17,740 nt of DNA from Desulforhopalus sp. Lineage in GTDB: Bacteria; Desulfobacterota; Desulfobulbia; Desulfobulbales; Desulfocapsaceae. The DNA lies in assembly GCA_023231425.1 (NCBI GenBank), contig JALNVI010000058.1, forward strand, positions 1-17,740. The letters run 5' to 3'. The translations under genes and the position numbers were made by a program. Shown piece after piece: positions 6,543 through 14,104 of this stretch (position 1 is its first letter; every line of letters starts with the position of its first letter). The notes beneath the pieces were generated by a model. It was not told the DNA's origin. It did no database searches and worked only from the letters and a program-made list of their open reading frames with translations.

Positions 6543-8744
6543 ATGAGCATCATCAGTAAAAGTCAAACACTTATTCTGCGCAGATACTGGGCGCGGGAAA
6601 GGATTAACTACAGCGTGCGGGTTTTCGTCGCCCTCTCCTGCTGCATCCTCCCCTGCTGGTATTTCGACGTCAAGGCGCAGAGTATTCCTCTTTTTCTCGG
6701 TGTTCTCGCCGCCGCACTGGCAGAGACTGACGATAATCTTCCCGGTCGCCTGCGGGCGCTCGGGCTCACGCTGCCGATCTTCTTCATAGCCACGTGCTCC
6801 GTTGAGTTGCTCCACGACAAGCCCCTGCTTTTCGGCATTACCATTTTTCTCAGCACCTTTGGATACACCATGCTCGGCGCTCTCGGCGCCCGCTACAACT
6901 CCATTGCGTTCTCAGCCCTGCTGATCGGCATCTATGACCTCCTTGGTGCCGCCACCGTGAAGTCCATCTGGCTGCAGCCAACCCTGTTGACCACCGGGGC
7001 GGCGATTTATGGTATCTGCTCTCTTGCCTGGCTCATTCTCTGGCCACTCAGGCCGGTACAGCAAAGCCTGGAAGCCCTCTTTTACAGTTTTGCCAATTAT
7101 CTTGATGCAAAAAGTGAACTCTTTATTCCCGTGGAAGCGTTTGATGATACCCCCTTCCAGAAGGTAGCCGGAGAACTCACAACAAAGATGGTTGACGCCC
7201 TTGATGTTGCCAAATTAACTCTGCTCAGCCGCACACGGCGCACTCAGCCGGGCTCGGCCAACACCCGCATGCTGCAGATTTACCTCATCGGCCAGGATAT
7301 ACACGACCGCATTACCTCAAGCCACTACAGATACCTGGACCTGTCACAGGCCTTTTATCACAGCGATATACTTTTCCGTTTCAATCGTCTCCTGCGCCTG
7401 ATGGCTGGAAGCTGCCGAGACGCGGGCAACGCCTTTGCCCTTGGAGAACAATTTCAAGTCAACCCGATAATTAACCGTGCCCTGAAAGAATCTGCAGGAG
7501 CCCTTGCCATCCTTCGGGAGAAGGATGTTCCAGAGTGGCGGCCCCTGCTGCTTCAGCTCGACTTCCTGTACGCCAATCTCCACACCCTCACCCTGCAGCT
7601 CTCAGTCATCGCCGCACCGGATATCCCGATCAGACAGGAGGAACAGGACCTTCTTGATGACACCCCTCATGGTCTCCTCGATATGTGGCACCGCATCAAA
7701 GACCAGCTCACTGTGCGCTCAATGCTCTTCCGCCACGCCCTGCGTCTGTCTATTGCCCTGACTGTCGGCTATATAACCATCTGCCTCTTTAACCTTACCA
7801 ATGGTTACTGGATTATGCTTACCACCCTTTTCACCTGCCTGCCCAACTACAGTGCCATGCGGTACAGGCTGATACAGCGAATCTACGGAACTCTGATTGG
7901 CTTGTTCACGGGAACCGTACTGCTCTATCTCTTTCCAGACCTGCGCAGTCAGCTGCCGCTCATCATGGCCAGCGGCATCATTTTTTTTGCCTTTCGTACC
8001 ACTCCGAAACCAATTGCCACAGCGGCAATCACTGTCTTTGTCCTGCTCTCCTTCAACCAGTTCGGCGAGGCCTTCGTGGTAATTCTGCCCCGTCTTGGCG
8101 ATACTCTTTATGGCTGCCTGCTTGCCTCACTCGCAGTAAGTTTTATATTCCCCGACTGGCAGGCTGACCACCTGCTCGAATTTATGGCCGATTCCGTGGA
8201 TGCCAACAGACTTTTCATGAAGACAGTCATCCACCAGTACAGTGAAGGACGCCATGACGATCTCAACTACCGCATCGCCCGCCGCAAGGCACATCGGGTG
8301 GATGCCGTGCTCTCCACAGCGGTTTCAAACATGCAGAAGGAACCGGGAACACGGCGGGAAGCATCCGAAGACTCCTTCCGCTTTCTCACCCTCAGCCACT
8401 CTCTGCTCAGTTATATTTCCGCCCTCGGGGGCCACCGCGTCCGCATTGCTGATAAACAGACACATAAACTGATCTCTGACGCCTCCTGTTATATTGATGT
8501 GGAGATGCAGCGATTGATCGCCATCCTCAAGAACAGGAAGGAGGAGGTTTCAGACGAAGCCCGCGCCATTGAAAGACAGCAGTTGAGACTCAAGCTGCGC
8601 AAGTGGCGTGATATGGACAACGCAGAATCCTTTATGATCCTGCAGCAGTTTTTTCTTATTCACCGCCTGTTGCCTGAGATGAACGACATCGCTTCCCGCT
8701 TAAGCAGCGGCAGTCTGGAGCGGGCACACCGAGAAGGCCGCTGA
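6543..8744 (+). CDS. yccS: YccS/YhfK-like FUSC-family inner-membrane protein
   Basis: A 733-aa integral membrane protein of the fusaric-acid-resistance (FUSC/aromatic-acid-exporter) superfamily, closest by eye to E. coli YccS (about 717 aa). The cellular role of YccS is unknown, and export of small aromatic or toxic compounds is only the family guess. The N-terminal block has about six helices (roughly 24-42, 48-62, 70-90, 95-112, 118-135, 148-168) and includes IPLFLGVLAAALAETDDNLPGRLR. A long soluble region (about 170-390) follows. A second helix block (about 395-560) contains the FUSC signature GYWIMLTTLFTCLPNYSAMR. A soluble, charged C-terminus completes it. ATG 6543 is chosen because homology starts near there. 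The start has no clear Shine-Dalgarno and sits after an A8 run. An upstream in-frame TTG at 6474 is less likely. No efflux partners (HlyD-type protein, outer-membrane channel) are adjacent. Confidence 0.85.
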   Translation: MSIISKSQTLILRRYWARERINYSVRVFVALSCCILPCWYFDVKAQSIPLFLGVLAAALAETDDNLPGRLRALGLTLPIFFIATCSVELLHDKPLLFGITIFLSTFGYTMLGALGARYNSIAFSALLIGIYDLLGAATVKSIWLQPTLLTTGAAIYGICSLAWLILWPLRPVQQSLEALFYSFANYLDAKSELFIPVEAFDDTPFQKVAGELTTKMVDALDVAKLTLLSRTRRTQPGSANTRMLQIYLIGQDIHDRITSSHYRYLDLSQAFYHSDILFRFNRLLRLMAGSCRDAGNAFALGEQFQVNPIINRALKESAGALAILREKDVPEWRPLLLQLDFLYANLHTLTLQLSVIAAPDIPIRQEEQDLLDDTPHGLLDMWHRIKDQLTVRSMLFRHALRLSIALTVGYITICLFNLTNGYWIMLTTLFTCLPNYSAMRYRLIQRIYGTLIGLFTGTVLLYLFPDLRSQLPLIMASGIIFFAFRTTPKPIATAAITVFVLLSFNQFGEAFVVILPRLGDTLYGCLLASLAVSFIFPDWQADHLLEFMADSVDANRLFMKTVIHQYSEGRHDDLNYRIARRKAHRVDAVLSTAVSNMQKEPGTRREASEDSFRFLTLSHSLLSYISALGGHRVRIADKQTHKLISDASCYIDVEMQRLIAILKNRKEEVSDEARAIERQQLRLKLRKWRDMDNAESFMILQQFFLIHRLLPEMNDIASRLSSGSLERAHREGR

Positions 8745-8969
8745 GTCAAATGAACTCAAGCGAAAGGAACACACTGGAAGAAAAAAGGATTCTATCCTCT
8801 TTATATTCCCAGCAATCCCTGCTATAAAGTCCCCGTAAAAAGTCTGATCAGCGAGTAGACTTTCCGCAAACTTCTTCGTAAAAACACAAGAAAAAGAAAA
8901 GAGAGAGCTTCACACCTGTTTCCGTTTCAGCATGCCCTTTATTATCACAGGTTTTGAGCCCGCATTTTA
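8745..8969. other. Intergenic region after yccS with weak hairpins
   Basis: No gene is seen. Three short inverted repeats are present. AGGAT-TCT-ATCCT at 8786-8798 is followed by CTTT and is a possible weak yccS terminator. AAAGTCT/AGACTTT is at 8839-8863 with an 11-base loop. ACCTGT/ACAGGT is at 8914-8952, with a long loop and TTTT after it. None is a textbook intrinsic terminator. The stretch from about 8875 to 8910 is purine-rich. Confidence 0.5.
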
Positions 8970-9001
8970 TTGACATCAATTACGATTTGCGTAATTATAA
9001 T
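8970..9001 (+). promoter_or_regulatory. fhs promoter with dyad in a 20-bp spacer (MerR-type layout)
   Basis: A perfect TTGACA (8970-8975) and a perfect TATAAT (8996-9001) are separated by 20 bp rather than 17. A perfect inverted repeat AATTACG-N5-CGTAATT (8978-8996) fills the spacer. Over-long spacers carrying a centred dyad are the hallmark of promoters controlled by MerR-family regulators, which untwist the DNA to activate. The transcript would start near 9008 and have a leader of about 90 nt before the fhs ATG. The hexamers and dyad are seen directly. The regulator class is inferred, and no MerR gene lies in the window. Confidence 0.55.
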
Positions 9002-9098
9002 CAATCTCGTTAATCTTTTAATTAATTTTAGTGAAAATTACAGCGGGTTCCGCACTATACAGGCTTGAGAATGAGCCACTATCAGAAAGGAGTTCACC

Positions 9099-10874
9099 AT
9101 GGTCCTTGATCCGAAGAAATATGCAGACTGGGAAATCGCGCAGGACGCGGAGAAGGAGATGCTCACCATCTATGAGATCGGCGAAAAACTCGGCCTTACC
9201 AGGGAAGAGCTGCTGCCCCACGGACACTACATCGCCAAAATCGATTTTCGCAGAGTGCTGGAGCGCCTGAAGGATCAACCGAACGGTAAATATATCGACG
9301 TAACCGCCATTACCCCAACCCCTCTCGGAGAGGGAAAATCCACCACCACCATGGGGCTCGTTGAGGGACTCGGCCGTCTCGGCAAACGGGTCAGCGCCGC
9401 TATTCGGCAGCCCTCCGGGGGGCCGACCATGAACATCAAAGGCTCAGCGGCGGGCGGCGGACTGGCCCAGTGCATCCCGCTTACACCTTTTTCCCTCGGC
9501 TTCACCGGTGACATCAACGCCATCATGAACGCCCACAACCTCGCCATGGTGGCACTGACTTCTCGAATGCAGCATGAGCGGAACTACACCGACGAGCAAC
9601 TGGAACGCCTCTCGGGAATGAAACGTCTTGATATTGACCCCACAAATGTGGAGATGGGCTGGGTGATCGACTACTGCTGCCAGTCCCTGCGCAACATCGT
9701 CATCGGCATTGACGGAGAGAACGGCAAACGAGATGGTTTCATGATGCGCAGCAAGTTCGCTATTGCGGTCTCTTCCGAGGTGATGGCCATTCTCGCTGTG
9801 GCAAAAGATCTCAAGGACATGCGGGAGCGGATGGGAAAAATTGTCGTCGCCTATAACAAAAAAGGTGATCCAATAACCACGGAAGACCTTGAAGTGGCGG
9901 GGGCCATGACAGCATGGATGGTCGAAGCCCTCAACCCCTCCCTGATGCAGACGCTTGAAGGGCAGCCGGTCTTTGTTCATGCCGGACCTTTTGCCAATAT
10001 CGCCATCGGCCAGTCTTCTATTATTGCCGACCGTATCGGCCTGAAACTCTCCGACTATCACGTTACCGAATCGGGCTTTGGTGCCGACATCGGCTTTGAA
10101 AAATTCTGGAATCTTAAATGCCGATATTCCGGGCTGAGACCAGACTGCGCAGTAATCGTCGCCACCATCCGCGCCCTGAAATGCCATGGTGGTGCGCCGG
10201 TACCCGTCCCCGGAAAGCCCATGCCCGAAGAATACAACTCGGAGAATGTGGAGTGGGTGGCAAAGGGGTGTGACAACCTTATCCATCATATCCGCAACGT
10301 GCGCAAAGCCGGAATCAGTCCGGTGGTCTGTATTAATGCGTTCTACAACGATACCGAGGCGGAGACAGCGAAAGTGCGCGAGATCTGCACAAAAGAGGGC
10401 GCACGGGTCGCCATTTCCCGACACTGGGAGAAAGGGGGTGAAGGTGCTGAAGAATTTGCCAGGGTGGTTATTGAGGCCTGCGAAGAGAAAAACGATTTCA
10501 AATTTCTCTACGACCTTGATATGCCTCTCAAAGAACGTATAGAATTAATCGCCACTGAAGTCTATGGTGCCGACGGTGTGGACTACTCTCCCGTAGCCGA
10601 ACGACAACTTGCCCGCTATCAGGACGACCCGGAAATTGCAAAACTGGGTATGTGCATGGTAAAAACCCACCTCTCCCTCTCCGATGACCCCACCTTGAAA
10701 GGAGTGCCGAAGGGATGGCGGTTGAAAATCCGCGAGGTCCTGATCTATGGCGGTGCCGGATTTATCGTTCCGGTCGCCGGAACTATCAGTCTGATGCCAG
10801 GTACCGGCTCCAACCCCGCCTTTCGCAGAGTGGATATCAACACTGATACCGGCAGAGTTGAAGGCGTATTTTAA
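9099..10874 (+). CDS. fhs: Formate--tetrahydrofolate ligase
   Basis: ATP-dependent ligation of formate to tetrahydrofolate giving 10-formyl-THF. It is the entry step of the methyl branch of the acetyl-CoA pathway and also supplies purine formyl groups. The protein is 591 aa, longer than the 556-559 aa clostridial enzymes, with an N-terminal extension of about 30 residues. Landmarks are ITPTPLGEGKSTTTMGL at 71-87 (P-loop), RQPSGGPTMNIKGSAAGGG, SLGFTGDINAIMNAHNL (Asn where many relatives have His after GDI), ATIRALKCHGG, and a C-terminal PVAGTISLMPGTGSNPAF. The start at 9099 has AAAGGAG 6 bp upstream. It forms an operon with folD 12 bp downstream and is driven by an unusual long-spacer promoter. 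It is cytosolic. The direction in vivo (assimilatory or oxidative) cannot be told from sequence. Confidence 0.96.
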   Translation: MVLDPKKYADWEIAQDAEKEMLTIYEIGEKLGLTREELLPHGHYIAKIDFRRVLERLKDQPNGKYIDVTAITPTPLGEGKSTTTMGLVEGLGRLGKRVSAAIRQPSGGPTMNIKGSAAGGGLAQCIPLTPFSLGFTGDINAIMNAHNLAMVALTSRMQHERNYTDEQLERLSGMKRLDIDPTNVEMGWVIDYCCQSLRNIVIGIDGENGKRDGFMMRSKFAIAVSSEVMAILAVAKDLKDMRERMGKIVVAYNKKGDPITTEDLEVAGAMTAWMVEALNPSLMQTLEGQPVFVHAGPFANIAIGQSSIIADRIGLKLSDYHVTESGFGADIGFEKFWNLKCRYSGLRPDCAVIVATIRALKCHGGAPVPVPGKPMPEEYNSENVEWVAKGCDNLIHHIRNVRKAGISPVVCINAFYNDTEAETAKVREICTKEGARVAISRHWEKGGEGAEEFARVVIEACEEKNDFKFLYDLDMPLKERIELIATEVYGADGVDYSPVAERQLARYQDDPEIAKLGMCMVKTHLSLSDDPTLKGVPKGWRLKIREVLIYGGAGFIVPVAGTISLMPGTGSNPAFRRVDINTDTGRVEGVF

Positions 10875-10886
10875 ACAGGAGAAAAG

Positions 10887-11780
10887 ATGACAGCACAGAT
10901 CATCAGCGGGAAAGAACTCCGCAAAGAGATACTCGACGAGGTAAAACTCGGGGTTGCTGAGATGAAGGAAAAGACCGGCAAAGTGCCGGGTCTTGTTACA
11001 ATCCTTGTGGGCGAAAGTCCCGCCTCGCAAAGTTATGTCAGATTGAAAGTAAAAACAGCGCTTGAGTGTGGTTTTCATGAGATTCAGGATACCCTGTCAG
11101 CGGATATCAGCGAAGCGGAGCTGCTCGCCCGCATCGAGGGTTACAATAATGATCCCGCCATTCACGGTATTCTGGTGCAGCTGCCGGTGCCGAAGCATAT
11201 TGATGAAAGAAAAATTATCAAAGCCATCAATCCAGACAAGGACGTGGATGCCTTCCATCCTGTTAATGTCGGTCGTCTGATGATCGGCGGTGATGCTGTG
11301 CGTTTCCTGCCCTGCACTCCGGCAGGAATTCAGCAGATGCTGCTCCGCTCCGGTACTGAAATTCGTGGTGCCGAAGTGGTGGTTGTCGGCCGATCCAACA
11401 TCGTTGGTAAGCCGATCGCCGTGATGCTGGCCCAGAAAGATGAAGGTGCCAACGCCACCGTCACCCTTGTTCATACGGCAACCCGCGACCTCCCTGGTCA
11501 CTGCCGCCGCGCGGATATTCTCATTGTGGCAGCCGGTGTCCCCGGACTGGTAAAACCGGAGTGGATAAAACCGGGCGCAACGGTAATTGATGTAGGGGTC
11601 AATCGGGTGGGGATTAACAGTAAGACGGGCAAGGTTATTCTTCGGGGAGACGTCGATTTTGAGAAGGCAAAGGAAGTTGCCGGTAAGATCACTCCCGTAC
11701 CCGGTGGAGTCGGGCCGATGACCATCGCCATGCTGATGAAAAACACCCTCCTTTCTGCGCAATTGACACTGGGCATCTGA
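10887..11780 (+). CDS. folD: Bifunctional methylene-THF dehydrogenase / methenyl-THF cyclohydrolase
   Basis: Interconverts 10-formyl-, 5,10-methenyl- and 5,10-methylene-THF, the two steps after Fhs. The 297-aa protein has all family signatures: SYVRLKVKTALECGF with catalytic Lys54, GILVQLPVP with Gln98, DKDVDAFHPVN with Asp121, PCTPAGIQQML, the Rossmann loop GRSNIVGKPIAVML, and PVPGGVGPMTIAML near the C-terminus. Because FolD supplies both activities, no separate fchA is needed. AGGAG lies 6 bases before the ATG, 12 bp after fhs, so the two are co-transcribed. A 19-bp-arm hairpin follows the stop. Confidence 0.96.
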   Translation: MTAQIISGKELRKEILDEVKLGVAEMKEKTGKVPGLVTILVGESPASQSYVRLKVKTALECGFHEIQDTLSADISEAELLARIEGYNNDPAIHGILVQLPVPKHIDERKIIKAINPDKDVDAFHPVNVGRLMIGGDAVRFLPCTPAGIQQMLLRSGTEIRGAEVVVVGRSNIVGKPIAVMLAQKDEGANATVTLVHTATRDLPGHCRRADILIVAAGVPGLVKPEWIKPGATVIDVGVNRVGINSKTGKVILRGDVDFEKAKEVAGKITPVPGGVGPMTIAMLMKNTLLSAQLTLGI

Positions 11781-11793
11781 ATCCGTTCTGCGC

Positions 11794-11848
11794 ATTCCCA
11801 ATAAATAGGGGCTCAGGCATCTCGTCTGTGCCCTTATTTATTGGGAAT
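11794..11848 (+). terminator. Long hairpin after folD
   Basis: Arms of 19 bases (11794-11812 and 11830-11848) pair with a single mismatch (ATTCCCAATAAATA pairing TATTTATTGGGAAT, plus GGGC/GCCC) around a 17-base loop. It begins 13 bp after the folD stop and would cap the fhs-folD transcript. No T-run follows the 3' arm, so it may act as a 3'-end stabiliser or processing hairpin instead of a classical intrinsic terminator. Confidence 0.6.
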
Positions 11849-12124
11849 AACACCGACGTGGTTCTTGACGATGGGAATGAAAAGAAGTAAAAATCAGCAC
11901 CAAAAAACTCGGACTGAGAGAAGACTTCAAAGCTTTTGCTGTCTTCACAGCCCCTGTTTGTACTTTTTGCAGTGAAAAAGTAAGGAACGCCGCTGTTTGG
12001 GGATAGAGTGATTTTATCACTCCGGCTGTTCATCACTCCCGCCCATTCTCCTTCATGGGGAAAAGGCGGAACAGTGTCTTACTCACCTGTTCCCGTCTGT
12101 TTCTCTCCCATTTCCAGAGTCATT
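11849..12124. other. Noncoding region with several inverted repeats before the DUF2279-like gene
   Basis: No gene is supported. Perfect short inverted repeats follow one another: GAAGAC/GTCTTC (11920-11946), TACTTTTT/AAAAAGTA (11961-11982, 6-base loop) and GAGTGAT-TTT-ATCACTC (12006-12022). ATCACTCC recurs shortly afterwards. The density suggests a structured leader or a small RNA, but it matches no RNA family I recognise. I see no clear sigma70 promoter for the downstream gene. Confidence 0.4.
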
Positions 12125-12967
12125 ATGAAAAAGCTGATTTATGTACTGCTTGCCCTTTCGCTCTCTACTGCCCCGCTCACTGCACTTGCAGAAGAAAAAA
12201 CCACCGATCTGCAGTCTGATACCGATGGCTGGTGGGACAAACAGCCCCGTGAAGATAAAATGCTCTACACTGGACTAAGTGCCGCAGCGGTGATTGGCGT
12301 GTGGGGTCTGCTGGAGTGGGACTACGGTTCCGCCGGCTGGTACTGGGCGAATGAACAATGGTTCCAGGAGGACACAAAATACGGTGGCGCAGATAAATTC
12401 GGCCATTTCTGGTTCACCTACGCCGCAGCCGACGGGCTTACCGCCCTCTACTCAAGCTGGGGCTATGAAAGGGACAGGGCCAACATCTATGCGGTGATGA
12501 CCTCATGGACCGTCCAGATGGTGATGGAAGGAATGGATGCCACCAGCGAGACTCAGGGCTTTTCCTGGGAAGATATGGTTATGAACACCCTGGGTGCTCT
12601 CAGTTCAGTGGTCTTTGAACGTAATCCAAAACTTGACGACCTCATTGACCTGAAGGTGGAGTACGTTCTCAATGAGACACCGGAAGGGATCTTTGATGAT
12701 TACTCAAACCAGTTCTATTCCATCAATCTTAAACTCGACGGCTTTGATTCTCTGAAAAATACCTGGCTTCGTTATGTTGAATTCCAGGGCGGTTATTTTT
12801 CCCGCGGCTATAATGAAGACGACCAGTTGAAGAAGCGGGCTCTCTATGCCGGAGTCACTCTCAATTTCTCCCGTATTCTCTATGAGCAGGGGTGGGATAA
12901 GACCGGCAAGGCACTTGAATATTTACAGGTTCCCTATTCTGTACCCAAGGTTTCTCATTATCTGTAA
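12125..12967 (+). CDS. Exported DUF2279/YfiM-like protein
   Basis: A 280-aa protein of unknown function. Residues 1-22 form a typical Sec signal peptide (MKK, hydrophobic core, then ALA before EEK), and the site has no lipobox Cys, so a soluble periplasmic or envelope location is expected. A second hydrophobic stretch (about 50-63) and an aromatic-rich WYWANEQWF (72-80) precede DKFGHFWFTYAAADGL (90-105), the DK-GH motif I associate with DUF2279. SWEDMVMNTLGA (148-159) fits the same family. The C-terminal 90 residues look beta-rich. The start at 12125 is chosen for the signal peptide; the frame is open from 12008, but that part is not protein-like. The ribosome site is weak (AGAG). It stands alone between folD and the cyclo-ligase, and its link to folate genes is probably only positional. 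Confidence 0.75.
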   Translation: MKKLIYVLLALSLSTAPLTALAEEKTTDLQSDTDGWWDKQPREDKMLYTGLSAAAVIGVWGLLEWDYGSAGWYWANEQWFQEDTKYGGADKFGHFWFTYAAADGLTALYSSWGYERDRANIYAVMTSWTVQMVMEGMDATSETQGFSWEDMVMNTLGALSSVVFERNPKLDDLIDLKVEYVLNETPEGIFDDYSNQFYSINLKLDGFDSLKNTWLRYVEFQGGYFSRGYNEDDQLKKRALYAGVTLNFSRILYEQGWDKTGKALEYLQVPYSVPKVSHYL

Positions 12968-12992
12968 AAAAGTTGTGCGGCAATTGTTTAAC

Positions 12993-13032
12993 ATAAAATG
13001 GCTGTTCCGAAATTTCGGAACAGCCATTTTAT
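12993..13032. terminator. Perfect 40-bp palindrome, likely bidirectional terminator
   Basis: Twenty-base arms are exactly complementary with no spacer (ATAAAATGGCTGTTCCGAAA and its reverse complement). In RNA this gives a stem of about 18 bp with a four-base loop, with A/T-rich bases at the outer ends and a TTTTATTT tail on the plus strand. It lies 26 bp after the DUF2279-like gene stop and ends only 3 bp before repeat copy 3. Confidence 0.75.
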
Positions 13033-13035
13033 TTC

Positions 13036-13217
13036 AGGGTCTCTTGAAACAGCTTGTATTTTGTTCATATTCGAGGCACAGAAAGAAATTTATTACAGCC
13101 ATGTTTGATATCGAAGTATAGCGTTTACCTCGACGTCTCGTTCCTCGCTTTGTCGGAGGATGAATTTTTGACTGTAACGAAGAAGATGGGTGAAAGACTG
13201 GCTATGCAATGTTCCCT
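13036..13217 (-). repeat. Dispersed intergenic element, copy 3
   Basis: A 182-bp copy in reverse orientation. The plus strand begins AGGGTCTCTTGAAA and ends CAATGTTCCCT. The core (13128-13159, minus strand) equals consensus. It is close to copy 4 over ACAGCCATG, GATATCG and CTCGACGTCTCG. The -35-like TTGACT (13169-13174) is kept, but the GATTAT box is replaced (GAAAGA). The element stops 2 bp before the AAGGAG ribosome site of the cyclo-ligase gene, so it forms that gene's immediate upstream sequence. Confidence 0.87.
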
Positions 13218-13229
13218 CAAGGAGATATC

Positions 13230-13850
13230 ATGATCCATAAAGAACTGCGTAAAAAGATTCTCACAGAACGGGACGCCCTTTCCCGAGAAGAAATTATAGA
13301 AAGATCTGCACGGATTACAGAAACGGTACTGAAATTTCCACCGGCTATACAGGCAGAAACCATCTTTTTGTATCTCAACTTCTGCAGTGAAGTGAGAACG
13401 CGTGAACTTTTCAACACCCTCCGCAGCGCCGGAAAGCGGGTCTGCGTCCCCTTGACGAGAATGAAAGAGCACCGCATTGATGCCGTGTACATTGATGACC
13501 CTGAGAATCAGCTCGCCCCCGGTCTCTGGAATATCCTCGAACCAACACAAGAGGCCGCCGCCAGTGCCACCCTCCCCCCGGAGGAAATCGACCTGCTGCT
13601 GATGCCCGGCACCGTCTTTGATCTCCGGGGTGGTCGTTTCGGCTACGGCGGTGGCTTCTATGATCGTTATGTTGCCCCCATCCCGGAGGCAGTGCGTATC
13701 GGTCTCGCCTTTGACCTGCAGGTGGTCGACCGACTTGAACTCGCAGCCCATGATCAGCTGCTGGACTACATTATTACGGAGAAAAGGATCATCCCCGGCC
13801 GATCTTCCACAGGCTCGGTAGATATTGCACGGTGGAACCCGGGCAGGTAA
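13230..13850 (+). CDS. 5-formyltetrahydrofolate cyclo-ligase
   Basis: ATP-dependent conversion of 5-formyl-THF to 5,10-methenyl-THF, returning a storage or inhibitory folate to the pool used by FolD. The 206-aa protein matches the family in length (E. coli YgfA about 182-200). Seen are RKKILTERDALS near the N-terminus (ATP-binding Arg/Lys), FLYLNFCSEVRT at 46-57, and the signature MPGTVFDLRGGRFGYGGGF starting at 125 followed by YDRY. Near the end are GLAFDLQVVDRL and DYIITEKR. The start at 13230 is chosen because AAGGAG (13219-13224) is correctly spaced; an in-frame ATG at 13209 lies inside repeat copy 3 and lacks a ribosome site. It is flanked on both sides by element copies and is probably monocistronic. 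It is also called fau or ygfA in other bacteria. Confidence 0.92.
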   Translation: MIHKELRKKILTERDALSREEIIERSARITETVLKFPPAIQAETIFLYLNFCSEVRTRELFNTLRSAGKRVCVPLTRMKEHRIDAVYIDDPENQLAPGLWNILEPTQEAAASATLPPEEIDLLLMPGTVFDLRGGRFGYGGGFYDRYVAPIPEAVRIGLAFDLQVVDRLELAAHDQLLDYIITEKRIIPGRSSTGSVDIARWNPGR

Positions 13851-13900
13851 AGTAATGCAGCGACATTCTGTCCTGCATTCTACAACAGGAACTCGAAATC

Positions 13901-14075
13901 AGGGTTCCTTGAAAAAGCTTGTATTTCGTTCATATTCGAGGCACAGACGGAAATGTATTACAGCCATGACTGATATCGGAGTATAGCGCTTACCTCGACG
14001 TCTCGTTCCTCGCTTTGTCGGAGGATAATTTTTTGACTGTAACGAAGAGGATGAGCGATTATTCAAGGTACCCCT
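13901..14075 (-). repeat. Dispersed intergenic element, copy 4
   Basis: A 175-bp copy in reverse orientation between the cyclo-ligase and permease genes. It has the clearest inverted ends of the set: AGGGTTCCTTGAA at 13901 and TTCAAGGTACCCCT ending at 14075. The core (13993-14024, minus strand) is consensus. It carries the promoter-like TTGACT-18-GATTAT near its right end, facing the permease gene 30 bp away. No obvious target-site duplication flanks it. Confidence 0.88.
14033..14062 (+). promoter_or_regulatory. Element-borne promoter candidate for the adenine permease operon
   Basis: TTGACT (14033-14038, 5/6) and GATTAT (14057-14062, 4/6) are spaced 18 bp apart, inside repeat copy 4. Predicted initiation near 14069 gives a leader of about 35 nt containing the GGGAG ribosome site of the permease gene. 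It has the same arrangement as in copies 1 and 5. No competing promoter was seen between the element and the start codon; the TTGACA at 14083-14088 is too close to the ATG at 14105 to be a -35. Confidence 0.45.
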
Positions 14076-14104
14076 TATTCATTTGACAGAGCAGGGAGCC
14101 ACCC

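Noticed and set aside
9444..10424. 326-codon minus-strand frame
   Set aside because: Antisense shadow of the high-confidence fhs gene, His-rich composition typical of a shadow frame.
11689..12036. Minus-strand frame of 115 codons across the folD end and the gap
   Set aside because: Overlaps folD antisense, passes through the long hairpin and matches no family.
12008..12124. 39-residue extension of the DUF2279-like protein
   Set aside because: It would bury the clear signal peptide that starts at ATG 12125, and the extra sequence is not protein-like.
13209..13229. Upstream ATG for the cyclo-ligase
   Set aside because: Lies within the repeat end and has no ribosome site; ATG 13230 has AAGGAG at proper distance.
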